From Microcaldota archaeon (lineage in GTDB: Archaea > Micrarchaeota > Micrarchaeia > Micrarchaeales > Micrarchaeaceae): a stretch of 38,656 nucleotides of DNA. The DNA is taken from the NCBI GenBank assembly GCA_021827665.1, contig JAKAUR010000010.1:1-38656 (forward strand), written 5' to 3'. The notes beneath the pieces were generated by a model. That model did no database searches, was not told the DNA's origin, and saw only the letters and a program-made list of their open reading frames with translations. Below, piece by piece: positions 23,411-32,178 of the stretch. Numbering within the stretch: position 1 is the stretch's first letter; every line of letters begins with the position of its first letter. A program made the position numbers and the translations under genes.

Positions 23411-24553
23411 TTATAAAGCTTTTTCTATCATTGCCCCAAGCTTCTTGGAATGCTTCTGGTCGCATGCCACTATGGCAATCCTGCGCTTCTGCAACACTTC
23501 CGTCAGTATTTTGAATATGTCAGAAATGTCATTGAGATTCCCGACCTCTCTCTTATCCTTGGACAATACCCTTATCCTGTCCTCGTTTCCCTTAAGGTGG
23601 TGTATCTCCGCAACGTATTCTGTGTCATCAAGCCCTGCCTTTTGGGCCACTTCTTCAAGCTCTTTCTCAGTGATATCGCTGCGCAGGTTGGGATTGTAAT
23701 AAGCTCTCTTGAACAGCTTTCTGTTTAGGACCTTTCCTATGAGTGTTGACGAGCCTTCAATGTTTTCCAGTTCCGCCATTGCCTTCTGGTCATTGTAGTA
23801 CATGAATGCGTAGGGATCCAAATCTCCCGACTCCAAAGCAATCATAAGCGCCTTCCTGTACATTGCGTTGGCCGTGAGCACCGCATGGTGAAGATACACG
23901 GAAGAATACATGTAATATCTTGCTATGAAAAACGATTCAACAGCGTCAACGCCGCTCGCGTACGCTGCTGGCTCATCCATATAAAGCGTAAGCAGGTTTC
24001 TGATCCTGTAATAGTCTATCATTCCGTAAGCAACTCCGGTGTAGTACGCGTCGCGTATCAGGTAATCCACCCTGTCGCTTCCCAGCGGCCCGGTGACTAT
24101 CTTGCCCTTGCCTATCCCGTCAAAATACCTCAATATCCTCTTTTTTGACATCCCTTGATCTCCTACTGCGTCTAGCATGCTGCTTTCCTCCAATATGCGT
24201 TTTCCTACTTCTTCATGCATCATTCTTACGTATGGGTATAGTGGTCTTTCAGATTCGTGGGACAGCGGCATGTGCCCTATGTCGTGCAGCAGCCCTGCCA
24301 CGCAAAGCTCCTTGTCCTCCGAGCCTAAGACCCTTGAAGAAATGTCTTTGGTCACGTTCCACGTCCCTAGCGAATGCTCAAACCTGGTGTGGTGCGCCCC
24401 AGGGAATACGAGATAAGAGAATCCCAGCTGTTTGACGTACCTGAGCCTCTGAAATTCCGGCGCCTCTATTATTTTTGCCACAGCATCGTCAATCTGCAAA
24501 TCCCCGGACACGGGATCCCTTATGTAAAAGTGCTTCTTTCGTTTTTCTGGCAC
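23411..24553 (-). CDS. HD-superfamily phosphohydrolase (dNTPase/SAMHD1-like)
   Basis: RDPVSGDLQIDDAVAKIIEAPEFQRLRYVKQLG; HTRFEHSLGTW; GLLHDIGHMPLSH; LGSDRVDYLIRDAYYTG. Confidence 0.92.
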   Translation of the reverse strand: MPEKRKKHFYIRDPVSGDLQIDDAVAKIIEAPEFQRLRYVKQLGFSYLVFPGAHHTRFEHSLGTWNVTKDISSRVLGSEDKELCVAGLLHDIGHMPLSHESERPLYPYVRMMHEEVGKRILEESSMLDAVGDQGMSKKRILRYFDGIGKGKIVTGPLGSDRVDYLIRDAYYTGVAYGMIDYYRIRNLLTLYMDEPAAYASGVDAVESFFIARYYMYSSVYLHHAVLTANAMYRKALMIALESGDLDPYAFMYYNDQKAMAELENIEGSSTLIGKVLNRKLFKRAYYNPNLRSDITEKELEEVAQKAGLDDTEYVAEIHHLKGNEDRIRVLSKDKREVGNLNDISDIFKILTEVLQKRRIAIVACDQKHSKKLGAMIEKAL

Positions 24554-24561
24554 AAAACAAC

Positions 24562-24972
24562 CTATTTTCTATCGTGCAGTTTCAGGGCAAATATGCCAAT
24601 CAACACCAATATTATTATGGATATATCTAATGTCGTGCAGTATATGCATATCTTTCCAATCAGGTACTGTGCGCTGAAGGAATATATAACTGCAAGAATT
24701 CCTATCATGTACCATATGGGAGCCAAGAACGAGCTTGTCCCGTTCCTGCTGGCGAATATGTAGAGCAGCACAACTGACCATGCGAATCCCAGAAACGCTA
24801 TCGGAATTCCGAATATGCTCGAATAGCCGCTAGTAAGGACCGTAGCGCAGTCTATTATCCCTGCGTTCGGGCACGCCAGCACTCCTGGATAAAAATGCTC
24901 CACGCTGAGATAGAAGCTGTCGACCAGGGCCACAAAGGCAAACAACAAAAATATCCATTTGCTAATCTTTAT
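24562..24972 (-). CDS. Vitamin K epoxide reductase (VKOR) family protein; ORF track starts at TTG 24948, proposed start AUA at 24972
   Basis: CPNAGIIDCATVLTSGYSSIFGIPIAFLGFAW and CIYC; GGTGAT 24981-24976 lies 3 nt before in-frame ATA, giving N-terminus (M)KISKWIFLLFAFVALVDSFYL. Confidence 0.85.
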   Translation of the reverse strand: MKISKWIFLLFAFVALVDSFYLSVEHFYPGVLACPNAGIIDCATVLTSGYSSIFGIPIAFLGFAWSVVLLYIFASRNGTSSFLAPIWYMIGILAVIYSFSAQYLIGKICIYCTTLDISIIILVLIGIFALKLHDRK

Positions 24973-25071
24973 CCTATCACCGCTGTAAAATGTAAATGCA
25001 GAAAAGTATTAATAAAACGAAGCGTAATAACAATATTTCAGGATTTTGCTTTAACCTTTATAAATGAGAGC

Positions 25072-26025
25072 ATGATTAACCTTAATCTTTTCAATCCTAC
25101 TAATGTGGGTTTTATAACCGCGATCATACTCTCATACCTATTGGGGATAATTCACGGGATAACTCCGGATGAGCACACGTGGCCCATAACGTTTTCCTAT
25201 GCTGTTGGGAGCTATAGCAGCAAGGAAGGCATGAAAGCCGGCATGATATTCTCTTCAGGGTTTACGCTGCAGCGCGCCCTGGTTTCCGAACTGGCATACT
25301 TCGCGCTGGTCGGAATACTCACCACATCTTTGATTTTTGGAATAACCTACATTTTTGTCGGGCTTGCAATGCTGATTGCAGGGCTCTACATAAAGGAGAA
25401 GGGAGTGTACCTGCACTGGCACTGGATTGAGGAAAAGCTTGGCGTCATGGTGCACCTCCACAAGCCGAAAAGCCACGACCAGGAGCTCGAATTCGAGCAC
25501 AAAAAGAATCCGTTGGATTCAGACGATGAGGGCATAGGGCTCAAGAAGGTCCCCTCCAAGATGGCCTTCCTCCACGGCTTGATAGCCGGTTTCGGGTTCG
25601 GGGCCTTCGCGCTCATAATCTACACGGTTCTTTCGCCGTCCATGCCTAGCCCGTGGCTTGGGTGGGTTCCAGGGGCGCTTTTCGGCCTTGGCACGATGAC
25701 GATGCAGATCATATTCGGCGCAGCTTTCGGGAAATGGATAACGAAGGTAAAGAAGCTTACGAAGAAGGGCATAGCCTTTCTTGCCAGGAGCATAAGCTCA
25801 GACGTGCTGCTGTACGGCGGAATTACCTTTATGGTCGCCGGAATCCTGGTGGAAATATTTCCGAATATACTTCAATATGGTATCATAACTCCGCTGAAAA
25901 TCCACAACCTGCACGACTTGGGCATAGGATTTTTCATAGTCATAGCAGTGGTAGTGATAATAGGCGCGGTATCGTACAAGCTTTCGGTAAGGAAGGCGAT
26001 AAAGCTGGGATATACCTACCAATGA
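25072..26025 (+). CDS. NicO/UreH-like heavy-metal transporter family membrane protein (start refined from 24895)
   Basis: LLGIIHGITPDEHTWPITFSYAVGS (Hx5EH-like motif), several TM segments, His-rich loop, second half FLHGLIAGFGFGAFA. Confidence 0.75.
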   Translation: MINLNLFNPTNVGFITAIILSYLLGIIHGITPDEHTWPITFSYAVGSYSSKEGMKAGMIFSSGFTLQRALVSELAYFALVGILTTSLIFGITYIFVGLAMLIAGLYIKEKGVYLHWHWIEEKLGVMVHLHKPKSHDQELEFEHKKNPLDSDDEGIGLKKVPSKMAFLHGLIAGFGFGAFALIIYTVLSPSMPSPWLGWVPGALFGLGTMTMQIIFGAAFGKWITKVKKLTKKGIAFLARSISSDVLLYGGITFMVAGILVEIFPNILQYGIITPLKIHNLHDLGIGFFIVIAVVVIIGAVSYKLSVRKAIKLGYTYQ

Positions 26026-26032
26026 AAAATGT

Positions 26033-27085
26033 TCAGTAAAGGCTTCTTATGCTCCCTCGTCTTATTCTTTTCGGCATTCCGCCGGTAATCTTTATCTCTT
26101 CTCCGCAGTATGGACATTTATTGCCTTTGGACAGTTTGTTGTCCAATATGTCGAAACCTAGCCTTTCTATGACCATCCGGCCGCAGGAAGGGCAGAAAGT
26201 GCTCTCCCTGGGGTTTCCCGGGACGTTGCCTATGTAAACGTATTTCAATCCTGCCTTCTTAGCTATTTCATAATGCTTTTCAAGCGTTGATAGCGGCGTG
26301 CTGTTCAAGTAATCCATTTTGTAATCAGGGTGGAACCGAGTAAAATGCACAGGTACATCGTATCCAAGGTTAGCGGCTATCCATGAGCACAGCTCCATGC
26401 AGGCATTCTCGTCATCCCCAACCTCCGGTATTATCAAATCGGTTATCTCGATGTGGATTCCCGCATTCTTTAGCTCTATCAGCGCTTCCTTTATAGGTTC
26501 CGGCGAGTAAACCGCCATATACTTGTTGGTAAATACCCTTTCACCGCTGCCCTTGAAATCTACAACAACAGCGTCTATTTTGCCCTTCATTAGCTCAACG
26601 GCCTCCTTGGTCATGTAGCCATTGCTCACGAATACGGTGTATAATCCGGCCTCGTGTGCGATTTTAGCAACGTCAAGTACGTATTCTATGAATATCGTCG
26701 GCTCGTTGTACGTAAATGCTATGCCGTCTGCGCCATTGCGCCTTGCCAAATCCACCAGCTCCTCCGGCCCGACATACGTTCCTTCTATCTCCTTCTCTTT
26801 CGATATGTTGTGGTTCTGGCAGAAAAGGCACCCGAAATTACACGACGAAGTTCCCACTCCCAAAACAGTTGTGCCTGGCATGAAGTGGTTGAACGGCTTT
26901 TTCTCTATCGGGTCTATCTGTATTGCGTCAAGAACTCCGTAATTCGCAAGGAAAAGCTTTCCGTTCAGATTCTTCCTCACGTAGCAAAAGCCGTGACCTC
27001 CTTCCGGAATCACGCATCTTCTCGCGCACGCGTTGCATCTGACCTTGCCATCAGCGGCTTCCCAAAGAATTGCGTCCTTAAGCAT
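26033..27085 (-). CDS. amrS: AmmeMemoRadiSam-type radical SAM enzyme (AmrS / PFL-activase-like)
   Basis: CNFGCLFCQNHNISKE (CxxxCxxC), CNACARRCVIPEG N-terminal motif, AFTYNEPTIFIEYVLDVA; extra C-terminal FCPSCG/KCPYCG zinc-ribbon-like pairs. Confidence 0.9.
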   Translation of the reverse strand: MLKDAILWEAADGKVRCNACARRCVIPEGGHGFCYVRKNLNGKLFLANYGVLDAIQIDPIEKKPFNHFMPGTTVLGVGTSSCNFGCLFCQNHNISKEKEIEGTYVGPEELVDLARRNGADGIAFTYNEPTIFIEYVLDVAKIAHEAGLYTVFVSNGYMTKEAVELMKGKIDAVVVDFKGSGERVFTNKYMAVYSPEPIKEALIELKNAGIHIEITDLIIPEVGDDENACMELCSWIAANLGYDVPVHFTRFHPDYKMDYLNSTPLSTLEKHYEIAKKAGLKYVYIGNVPGNPRESTFCPSCGRMVIERLGFDILDNKLSKGNKCPYCGEEIKITGGMPKRIRRGSIRSLY

Positions 27086-27126
27086 GGAGCTCTAATATGT
27101 AATGCAAACCGAAATACTTATTCCTT

Positions 27127-27906
27127 TCAGGCTATGCGTTCGGCAATCGCTTTGAACTCGGCGAATACATCATTATCCTCCAAAACGGGTATCTTTCCTT
27201 CATCTTCAAGCTTGGATATCTTCTTGCTGAAGCTTATTTTTCCTATTGCCTCGGTATCAAGGGCCTTGGCCACGTACTCGGCCTGCTCCATTGAGCCTTC
27301 CGACATGTTCTCCACAACCCCCAAAACCGCTTTGCCAAGCCTTTTTGCCATTAGCCCCGAACGCACCGAATTTATCGCAGCAATCCTTGCAGGCGTGGTG
27401 ACCAAAACGAAGCCCTTCATGTCAAGCAGCTGCATTATCGAAAGCGGCGCGTCAGACGTTCCAGGAGGCAGGTCTATTATAAGATAGTCAAGCTGTCCCC
27501 AGTCCGTATTCTCAAAAAAGTCCCCGAGCATTTTGGCTATGAGCGCTCCCCTCCAGATTATGGGCTTTTTGGCATCATCCACTATCATTGCAGTGGAAGC
27601 CACCTTTATCCCATGCCTCTCAAGCGGTTTTAGCGGGAAATGGCTTATGTCCATGCGGTCCTCTATGCCCATGAACATGGGCACGTTGGGGCAGTCTATG
27701 TCCGCATCGAGCAAACCCACGCTTTTTCCCATTTTTGCAAGTGCAATTGCAAGGTTCACGGCCACAGTAGTTTTTCCCACTCCCCCTTTTGCGCTGTAAA
27801 CCCCTATCTTGTTCTTTATGCCAGCAAGCTTGGCCTTTACCGTTTCCTTCTGCCTTATTACCCCTGCAAAGGAAGGGTGCATGTGCTGTGCTTCTTCATC
27901 TGCCAT
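27127..27906 (-). CDS. Mrp/NBP35-family P-loop ATPase (Fe-S carrier)
   Basis: IGVYSAKGGVGKTTVAVNLAIALAKMGKSVGLLDADIDCPNVPMF; YLIIDLPPGTSDAPLSIMQ. Confidence 0.93.
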   Translation of the reverse strand: MADEEAQHMHPSFAGVIRQKETVKAKLAGIKNKIGVYSAKGGVGKTTVAVNLAIALAKMGKSVGLLDADIDCPNVPMFMGIEDRMDISHFPLKPLERHGIKVASTAMIVDDAKKPIIWRGALIAKMLGDFFENTDWGQLDYLIIDLPPGTSDAPLSIMQLLDMKGFVLVTTPARIAAINSVRSGLMAKRLGKAVLGVVENMSEGSMEQAEYVAKALDTEAIGKISFSKKISKLEDEGKIPVLEDNDVFAEFKAIAERIA

Positions 27907-28041
27907 TTTATCGCAGTATTTATGCCGAAAGCCTTTTTTATAGCTTATTGGAGCAAAAGCGGGAATGGGCTACAATAGCGGCACCAGGGGCAAAGGTTAA
28001 ATAAGCTTTTTATAAAAATAAACATAAACTCAGGTGTTCTA

Positions 28042-28401
28042 ATGAAGATAAGCGATCTAAAGGCAGGCACAGGAAACGTTAACATTACAGCCACGATAGT
28101 ACAAAAGGAAGAACCTAGGGAGGTTGTCAACAAGTTTGGCAAGAGACTAATGGTTGCGAACATAACGCTCAAGGATGACAGCGGAACTATAAACATGTCC
28201 CTCTGGGGAAATGACATAAACTCCGTCAAAGTCGGAGACAAGGTAGAGCTTTCAAACTGCTACGTCAACGAATTCCGCGGCACGCCGCAGCTCTCGACAG
28301 GCAAGTTCGGAAAGATACAGGTTCTTGGCGGATCAAAGGGCAAGGACGAAGAGGAATCCCTCGATGACGCTCTTGACGAGCCGGAAGACTTGGACGCGTA
28401 A
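28042..28401 (+). CDS. ssb: Single-OB-fold single-stranded DNA-binding protein (crenarchaeal SSB-like) with acidic tail
   Basis: MKISDLKAGTGNVNITATIVQKEEPREVVNKFGKRLMVANITLKDDSGTINMSLWG; acidic C-terminus DEEESLDDALDEPEDLDA. Confidence 0.85.
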   Translation: MKISDLKAGTGNVNITATIVQKEEPREVVNKFGKRLMVANITLKDDSGTINMSLWGNDINSVKVGDKVELSNCYVNEFRGTPQLSTGKFGKIQVLGGSKGKDEEESLDDALDEPEDLDA

Positions 28402-28409
28402 GCGTCTCC

Positions 28410-29489
28410 TCATTCTTTTCTGACTTTCTTTTTGGTGCGCTTTGCGCCTCTCCTTAATTTTTTGGGCAGGTTTTCGGTCCAGTATCTGAAGCTGTAGAGA
28501 AGGGTAGCTCCGCCAAGCAGCACACCGAACCACAGGGCCGCAAACCTTGTCATTATCGTGAGTGCCGAGGAGGTGGCGAAACTAGTCTTGAAAATCGTAC
28601 CTATCAAAGCTACGAGCGACGCATCAGTGACTCCTATGTTGCCAGGTATGCCAGTTATCATGCCGAAAACATTGCTCGAGGACTCTATGAACGCGCTCGC
28701 AACCACGTGAGGAGCAAGCCCTATGGAAAGAAGCGCGAAGAACAACGCCATGGCATTCAGAAACGCAGCTGGTATTGTCACTGCGAGAGAGACCAGATAC
28801 GTCTTCGGCTTGTTTAGAACGCTCTGCGAGGCGAAATATTCGTCGCCGTAGAGCGTGAAAGTCTCTATGAACCTTCTCTTCTTGAAAATCCTTTTCATGA
28901 AATTGTAGAACCAGTCGTTGAGTATGAAAAGATAGGGAAGCATAAGGACAAGGTCTATTATCAGCACGTAAATTACGAACTGGTCGAAATATATGGCGGA
29001 AACGAGCGCGAGTATCCCAACACCTAGAAAATCGGTAAATATGTCTATGGTGACTACGGGCAGTATGTTGGACGTCTTTATGTTGGTTATCCTGCTCAGG
29101 GTATAGGCAACAAGAACCCTGCCGAGCTTGCCAGGAGTTATGTTCATCGAGTACTGCGACAGGTACACTATGAAATTCTTCTTTAACGGCACCTTGAGCT
29201 TGAGCTGCCGGGTGTAGTAAAGCCATTTTATGAACCTGAGCAGGTATCCCGCGAATACGGCCGCAAACGCGAGAAGATAATAAAACGGATTGGCGTTCTC
29301 CATCGTTTTTACTACGTTGCCTATGCCTCCGAGCAGGGCGATTACGAAGAATACTATGAAGCTCGCAACGAACCCGAGCCCAACGAAAAGTGCCACCCTC
29401 CTTATTAGCTTGAGGTACTCCTCCCTATTCAGCTCGTTGACGTTTGTTATAGTATACCAAATGGAGCTTTTCTTCTTTTTATTGGCCAT
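28410..29489 (-). CDS. Lysylphosphatidylglycerol synthase TM-domain / flippase-like membrane protein
   Basis: multi-TM; GYLLRFIKWLYYTRQLKLKVPLKKNFIVYLSQYSMNITPGKLGRVLVAYTLSR; GMITGIPGNIGVTDASLVALI. Confidence 0.85.
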   Translation of the reverse strand: MANKKKKSSIWYTITNVNELNREEYLKLIRRVALFVGLGFVASFIVFFVIALLGGIGNVVKTMENANPFYYLLAFAAVFAGYLLRFIKWLYYTRQLKLKVPLKKNFIVYLSQYSMNITPGKLGRVLVAYTLSRITNIKTSNILPVVTIDIFTDFLGVGILALVSAIYFDQFVIYVLIIDLVLMLPYLFILNDWFYNFMKRIFKKRRFIETFTLYGDEYFASQSVLNKPKTYLVSLAVTIPAAFLNAMALFFALLSIGLAPHVVASAFIESSSNVFGMITGIPGNIGVTDASLVALIGTIFKTSFATSSALTIMTRFAALWFGVLLGGATLLYSFRYWTENLPKKLRRGAKRTKKKVRKE

Positions 29490-29490
29490 T

Positions 29491-30654
29491 CTACGCCCTC
29501 AATGCCTGTCCGAACACATCCTCATATTTTTTAGCTATGGCGTCCCAGTCATGCTCCTTCTCTATGACATTCTTCCTGCATTCAAGAGCAAGATCTTTGT
29601 AATGCTGCATGTCTGAAGACACCTTTATGGTCGCATCTGTAATGCTTTTTACATCCTTAATCTTAATATACTCGCCGTAATCCTGCAGAGCCTCTGGTAT
29701 GCCACCAATTCTGGTGGCAATTGTCGGAGTTCCGCAAGCCAATGCCTCCAGCATTGCCATTCCCGCAGGCTCATAAAGAGAAGGAAACACAAATATGTCC
29801 GCTGCATTGTAATAATATGGCAGATCCTGCTCGCTTATCCCGTGCGATATTTTTACTCTGCCTCGAATGCCTAGCTTCTTGGCCAAAGCATTGAGCTTGT
29901 TTTCCATCGGTCCCCTTCCTATTATGAACAGGTTGGCTGGTTTTCCCATTCTGTTCAATTCTGCAACTGCACGTATCAGATAAATGTGGCCCTTCTGTGT
30001 GGTAAGCCTGCCGTTTGATATAAGCAAAACCCCGTCTTCAAATCCCATCGAAGCCCTAATCCCTGCGACCCTGCCCTTTTCCATGTTTGGCATGAATAAT
30101 TTGTAGTCTATGCCGTTGAATATCACATGCGACTTTTTTCTGAAATCCATAGGTACGGTTGTTTCCATTGCGCTCTTCGATACTGCGGTTATTACGTCGG
30201 CATCGTGCATTATCTTGCGACCCCAAAAAACGTCATAAGCTAAGCCTCCAAAGTCTGTTATATGGTCTATGCCCTTTGGCAGCGAGTTGTGTATGGTCAA
30301 AGCAAGCTTTCCAGAAGCCTTTTCCTTTATTGTGCTTATTGTGCTTTTGAAATATTGGTACCTGTTGTTTACGTGGTATATCTCTGCGCCGGTTTTTTCT
30401 ATTGCGGCATTGAGCCCATCCATTGAAGCCAAAGGAAGGGGCATATGCGGTAGGGCTCGCTGCGAGGTTTTAAGTCTTAATATTTTGATAACTTCAATTG
30501 TCTCTTCTCCAGGTTCACTGCCTACAGAAGAGGTTATCACGGTTATGTTATTTCTTTTCGAGAGGCGTCTATATATCTCCATCAGCACCTTTTCCGTGCC
30601 TCCAAAATACGGATAAAAATATGGATTCAATACGCATATGTCCATCATAACCAA
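29491..30654 (-). CDS. Glycosyltransferase family 4 (GT-B)
   Basis: YPYFGGTEKVLMEIYRRL; SNGRLTTQKGHIYLIRAVAEL; FVFPSLYEPAGMAMLEALACGTPTIATRIGGIPE. Confidence 0.94.
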   Translation of the reverse strand: MVMMDICVLNPYFYPYFGGTEKVLMEIYRRLSKRNNITVITSSVGSEPGEETIEVIKILRLKTSQRALPHMPLPLASMDGLNAAIEKTGAEIYHVNNRYQYFKSTISTIKEKASGKLALTIHNSLPKGIDHITDFGGLAYDVFWGRKIMHDADVITAVSKSAMETTVPMDFRKKSHVIFNGIDYKLFMPNMEKGRVAGIRASMGFEDGVLLISNGRLTTQKGHIYLIRAVAELNRMGKPANLFIIGRGPMENKLNALAKKLGIRGRVKISHGISEQDLPYYYNAADIFVFPSLYEPAGMAMLEALACGTPTIATRIGGIPEALQDYGEYIKIKDVKSITDATIKVSSDMQHYKDLALECRKNVIEKEHDWDAIAKKYEDVFGQALRA

Positions 30655-30664
30655 CTATAGAATC

Positions 30665-30685
30665 GATGTGAAACGGTTTCATATC
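30665..30685. promoter_or_regulatory. Imperfect 21-bp palindrome in divergent promoter (candidate operator)
   Basis: GATgTGAAAC-G-GTTTCAtATC; abuts TATTTATATA (30688-30697), 30 bp before the sulfatase-like ATG. Confidence 0.5.
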
Positions 30686-30687
30686 AA

Positions 30688-30697
30688 TATTTATATA
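30688..30697. promoter_or_regulatory. Probable shared or bidirectional TATA region between GT4 and sulfatase-like genes
   Basis: TATTTATATA, readable as TATATAAATA on the minus strand, about 30-40 bp from both start codons. Confidence 0.5.
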
Positions 30698-30726
30698 CTG
30701 TTTCTGCAAATTAAAAGCCGAGGCGA

Positions 30727-32178
30727 ATGGCTGGCTCAGGAAAGCCCGTGTTAGGGCATGATAGCTTTGGCAAGAGCAAAAATATAATAGTGTTGCTTCT
30801 CGATACGCTCAGGTCTAGCGATGCGTACGGCAATCCTTCACTGAAGAATATAAACTATCTCTCCTCACACGGAACAAAATTCGAGAACGCCATATCGCCT
30901 GCAACGTGGACCGCGCCAGCCCACGCATCCATATTTACTTCGAAGCTCCCATCGCAGATAAATGAAGCATCGCATAATTTCCTTTCAGACTCCTCAATAG
31001 ATCCGTGGATAGTAAAGATAAAGTTTCTTCCTAATGGCGCTACCACGCTGGCTTTGAAGCTTCGCAAAAAGGGCTATTATTCAGTGCTCTTTTCAAACAA
31101 TCCGTTTCTCACTAGCAATACGAACCTTGCAATAGGCTTTGACAGGGTGTACGACCTCTGGATGAACTCCAATATAAAGTACAACCCGAAGAAGGCAAAG
31201 CTGCTTACGGGGTTCATAAAGGGAGAGTCTATGCGCAAGGCCCTATTTAGGACTGCGCTCAGCCTTTCCAGTTTCATTCCAAATTCCCTGCTAAACCGCC
31301 TCTATCTAAATCTTCGTGTCAAGATGGCCGCAGGCGTGGCAAAAGCCGACGGCACATACAAAATGGACCGCGGCGCAACCGATACCAACAACGCGCTTAA
31401 GGGATACCTTGAAAAGGAATACAACTACAAGCCGCAGTTCATGTTCATAAACTGCATAGAAGCACATGAAAATTATCCGATAAGGGACAGCAGCATAATA
31501 CAGGACAAATGGCTATACCTTAGCGGGATACTTGAGATGAGCAGCGATATAACAAGGAAGTTTCACGAAGGATACAAGAGGAGACTCTCGTATCTGGACA
31601 GGCAGATAGGCAAATCGCTACAGATTCTCAGGAGCAACGGCATGCTGGATGATGCCAACGTGATAGTCACCTCGGACCACGGGCAATTCTTCGGCGAACA
31701 CGGCATGCTCTACCATTCGCTATACCCCTACAAGGAGGTTAACAACGTTCCGCTTATCATAACCAAATTCGAGAACGGAAAGCCAGTCTCGGAACGCAGG
31801 AGCGTAAGCGATCCCACTAGCCTCATGGACATGCACGGCATGGTGCTTTCAATGGCAGGTTCTAATGAAAGATATAAGAGAAATCCTGTTATAAGCGAGC
31901 ACAATGGCATAAGCGAAGGCTGGGACGGAATGCTGCTTTCGGCGCTGCGCCGCCGTTCCGAATATGCGGCGCGCATATACAAGACAAAGCTATCCTACAA
32001 TTCAAAGGCCTATTCGATAATAAGCGACGGATACAAGCTTGTGCATTTCTACGGAAAGAAGCCGAGCGAGCTCTACAGCATCAACGACACCGAAGAAAAA
32101 GAAAATGTCATCGATTCCAACAGGTCAGTGGCCAAGCGCCTCAACGCAATATACAAATACGGGAAATCAGCCCTTTAA
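30727..32178 (+). CDS. Sulfatase/alkaline-phosphatase-fold hydrolase or transferase
   Basis: NIIVLLLDTLRSSDAYGN; ISPATWTAPAHASIFTSKLPSQ; VIVTSDHGQFFGEHGMLYH. Confidence 0.88.
   Translation: MAGSGKPVLGHDSFGKSKNIIVLLLDTLRSSDAYGNPSLKNINYLSSHGTKFENAISPATWTAPAHASIFTSKLPSQINEASHNFLSDSSIDPWIVKIKFLPNGATTLALKLRKKGYYSVLFSNNPFLTSNTNLAIGFDRVYDLWMNSNIKYNPKKAKLLTGFIKGESMRKALFRTALSLSSFIPNSLLNRLYLNLRVKMAAGVAKADGTYKMDRGATDTNNALKGYLEKEYNYKPQFMFINCIEAHENYPIRDSSIIQDKWLYLSGILEMSSDITRKFHEGYKRRLSYLDRQIGKSLQILRSNGMLDDANVIVTSDHGQFFGEHGMLYHSLYPYKEVNNVPLIITKFENGKPVSERRSVSDPTSLMDMHGMVLSMAGSNERYKRNPVISEHNGISEGWDGMLLSALRRRSEYAARIYKTKLSYNSKAYSIISDGYKLVHFYGKKPSELYSINDTEEKENVIDSNRSVAKRLNAIYKYGKSAL

Noticed and set aside
24895-25071. 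59-aa N-terminal extension of the NicO-like protein
   Set aside because: Antisense to the VKOR start region and lacks similarity; ATG 25072 precedes the first TM.
26654-27487. 277-aa plus-strand ORF opposite amrS/mrp
   Set aside because: Spans antisense of two strongly supported genes and their intergenic gap; composition typical of shadow ORFs.
28624-29226. 200-aa minus-strand ORF inside the flippase-like gene
   Set aside because: Same strand, different frame, His/Arg/Gln-rich with no TM or domain pattern; the LPG_synthase-like frame is convincing.
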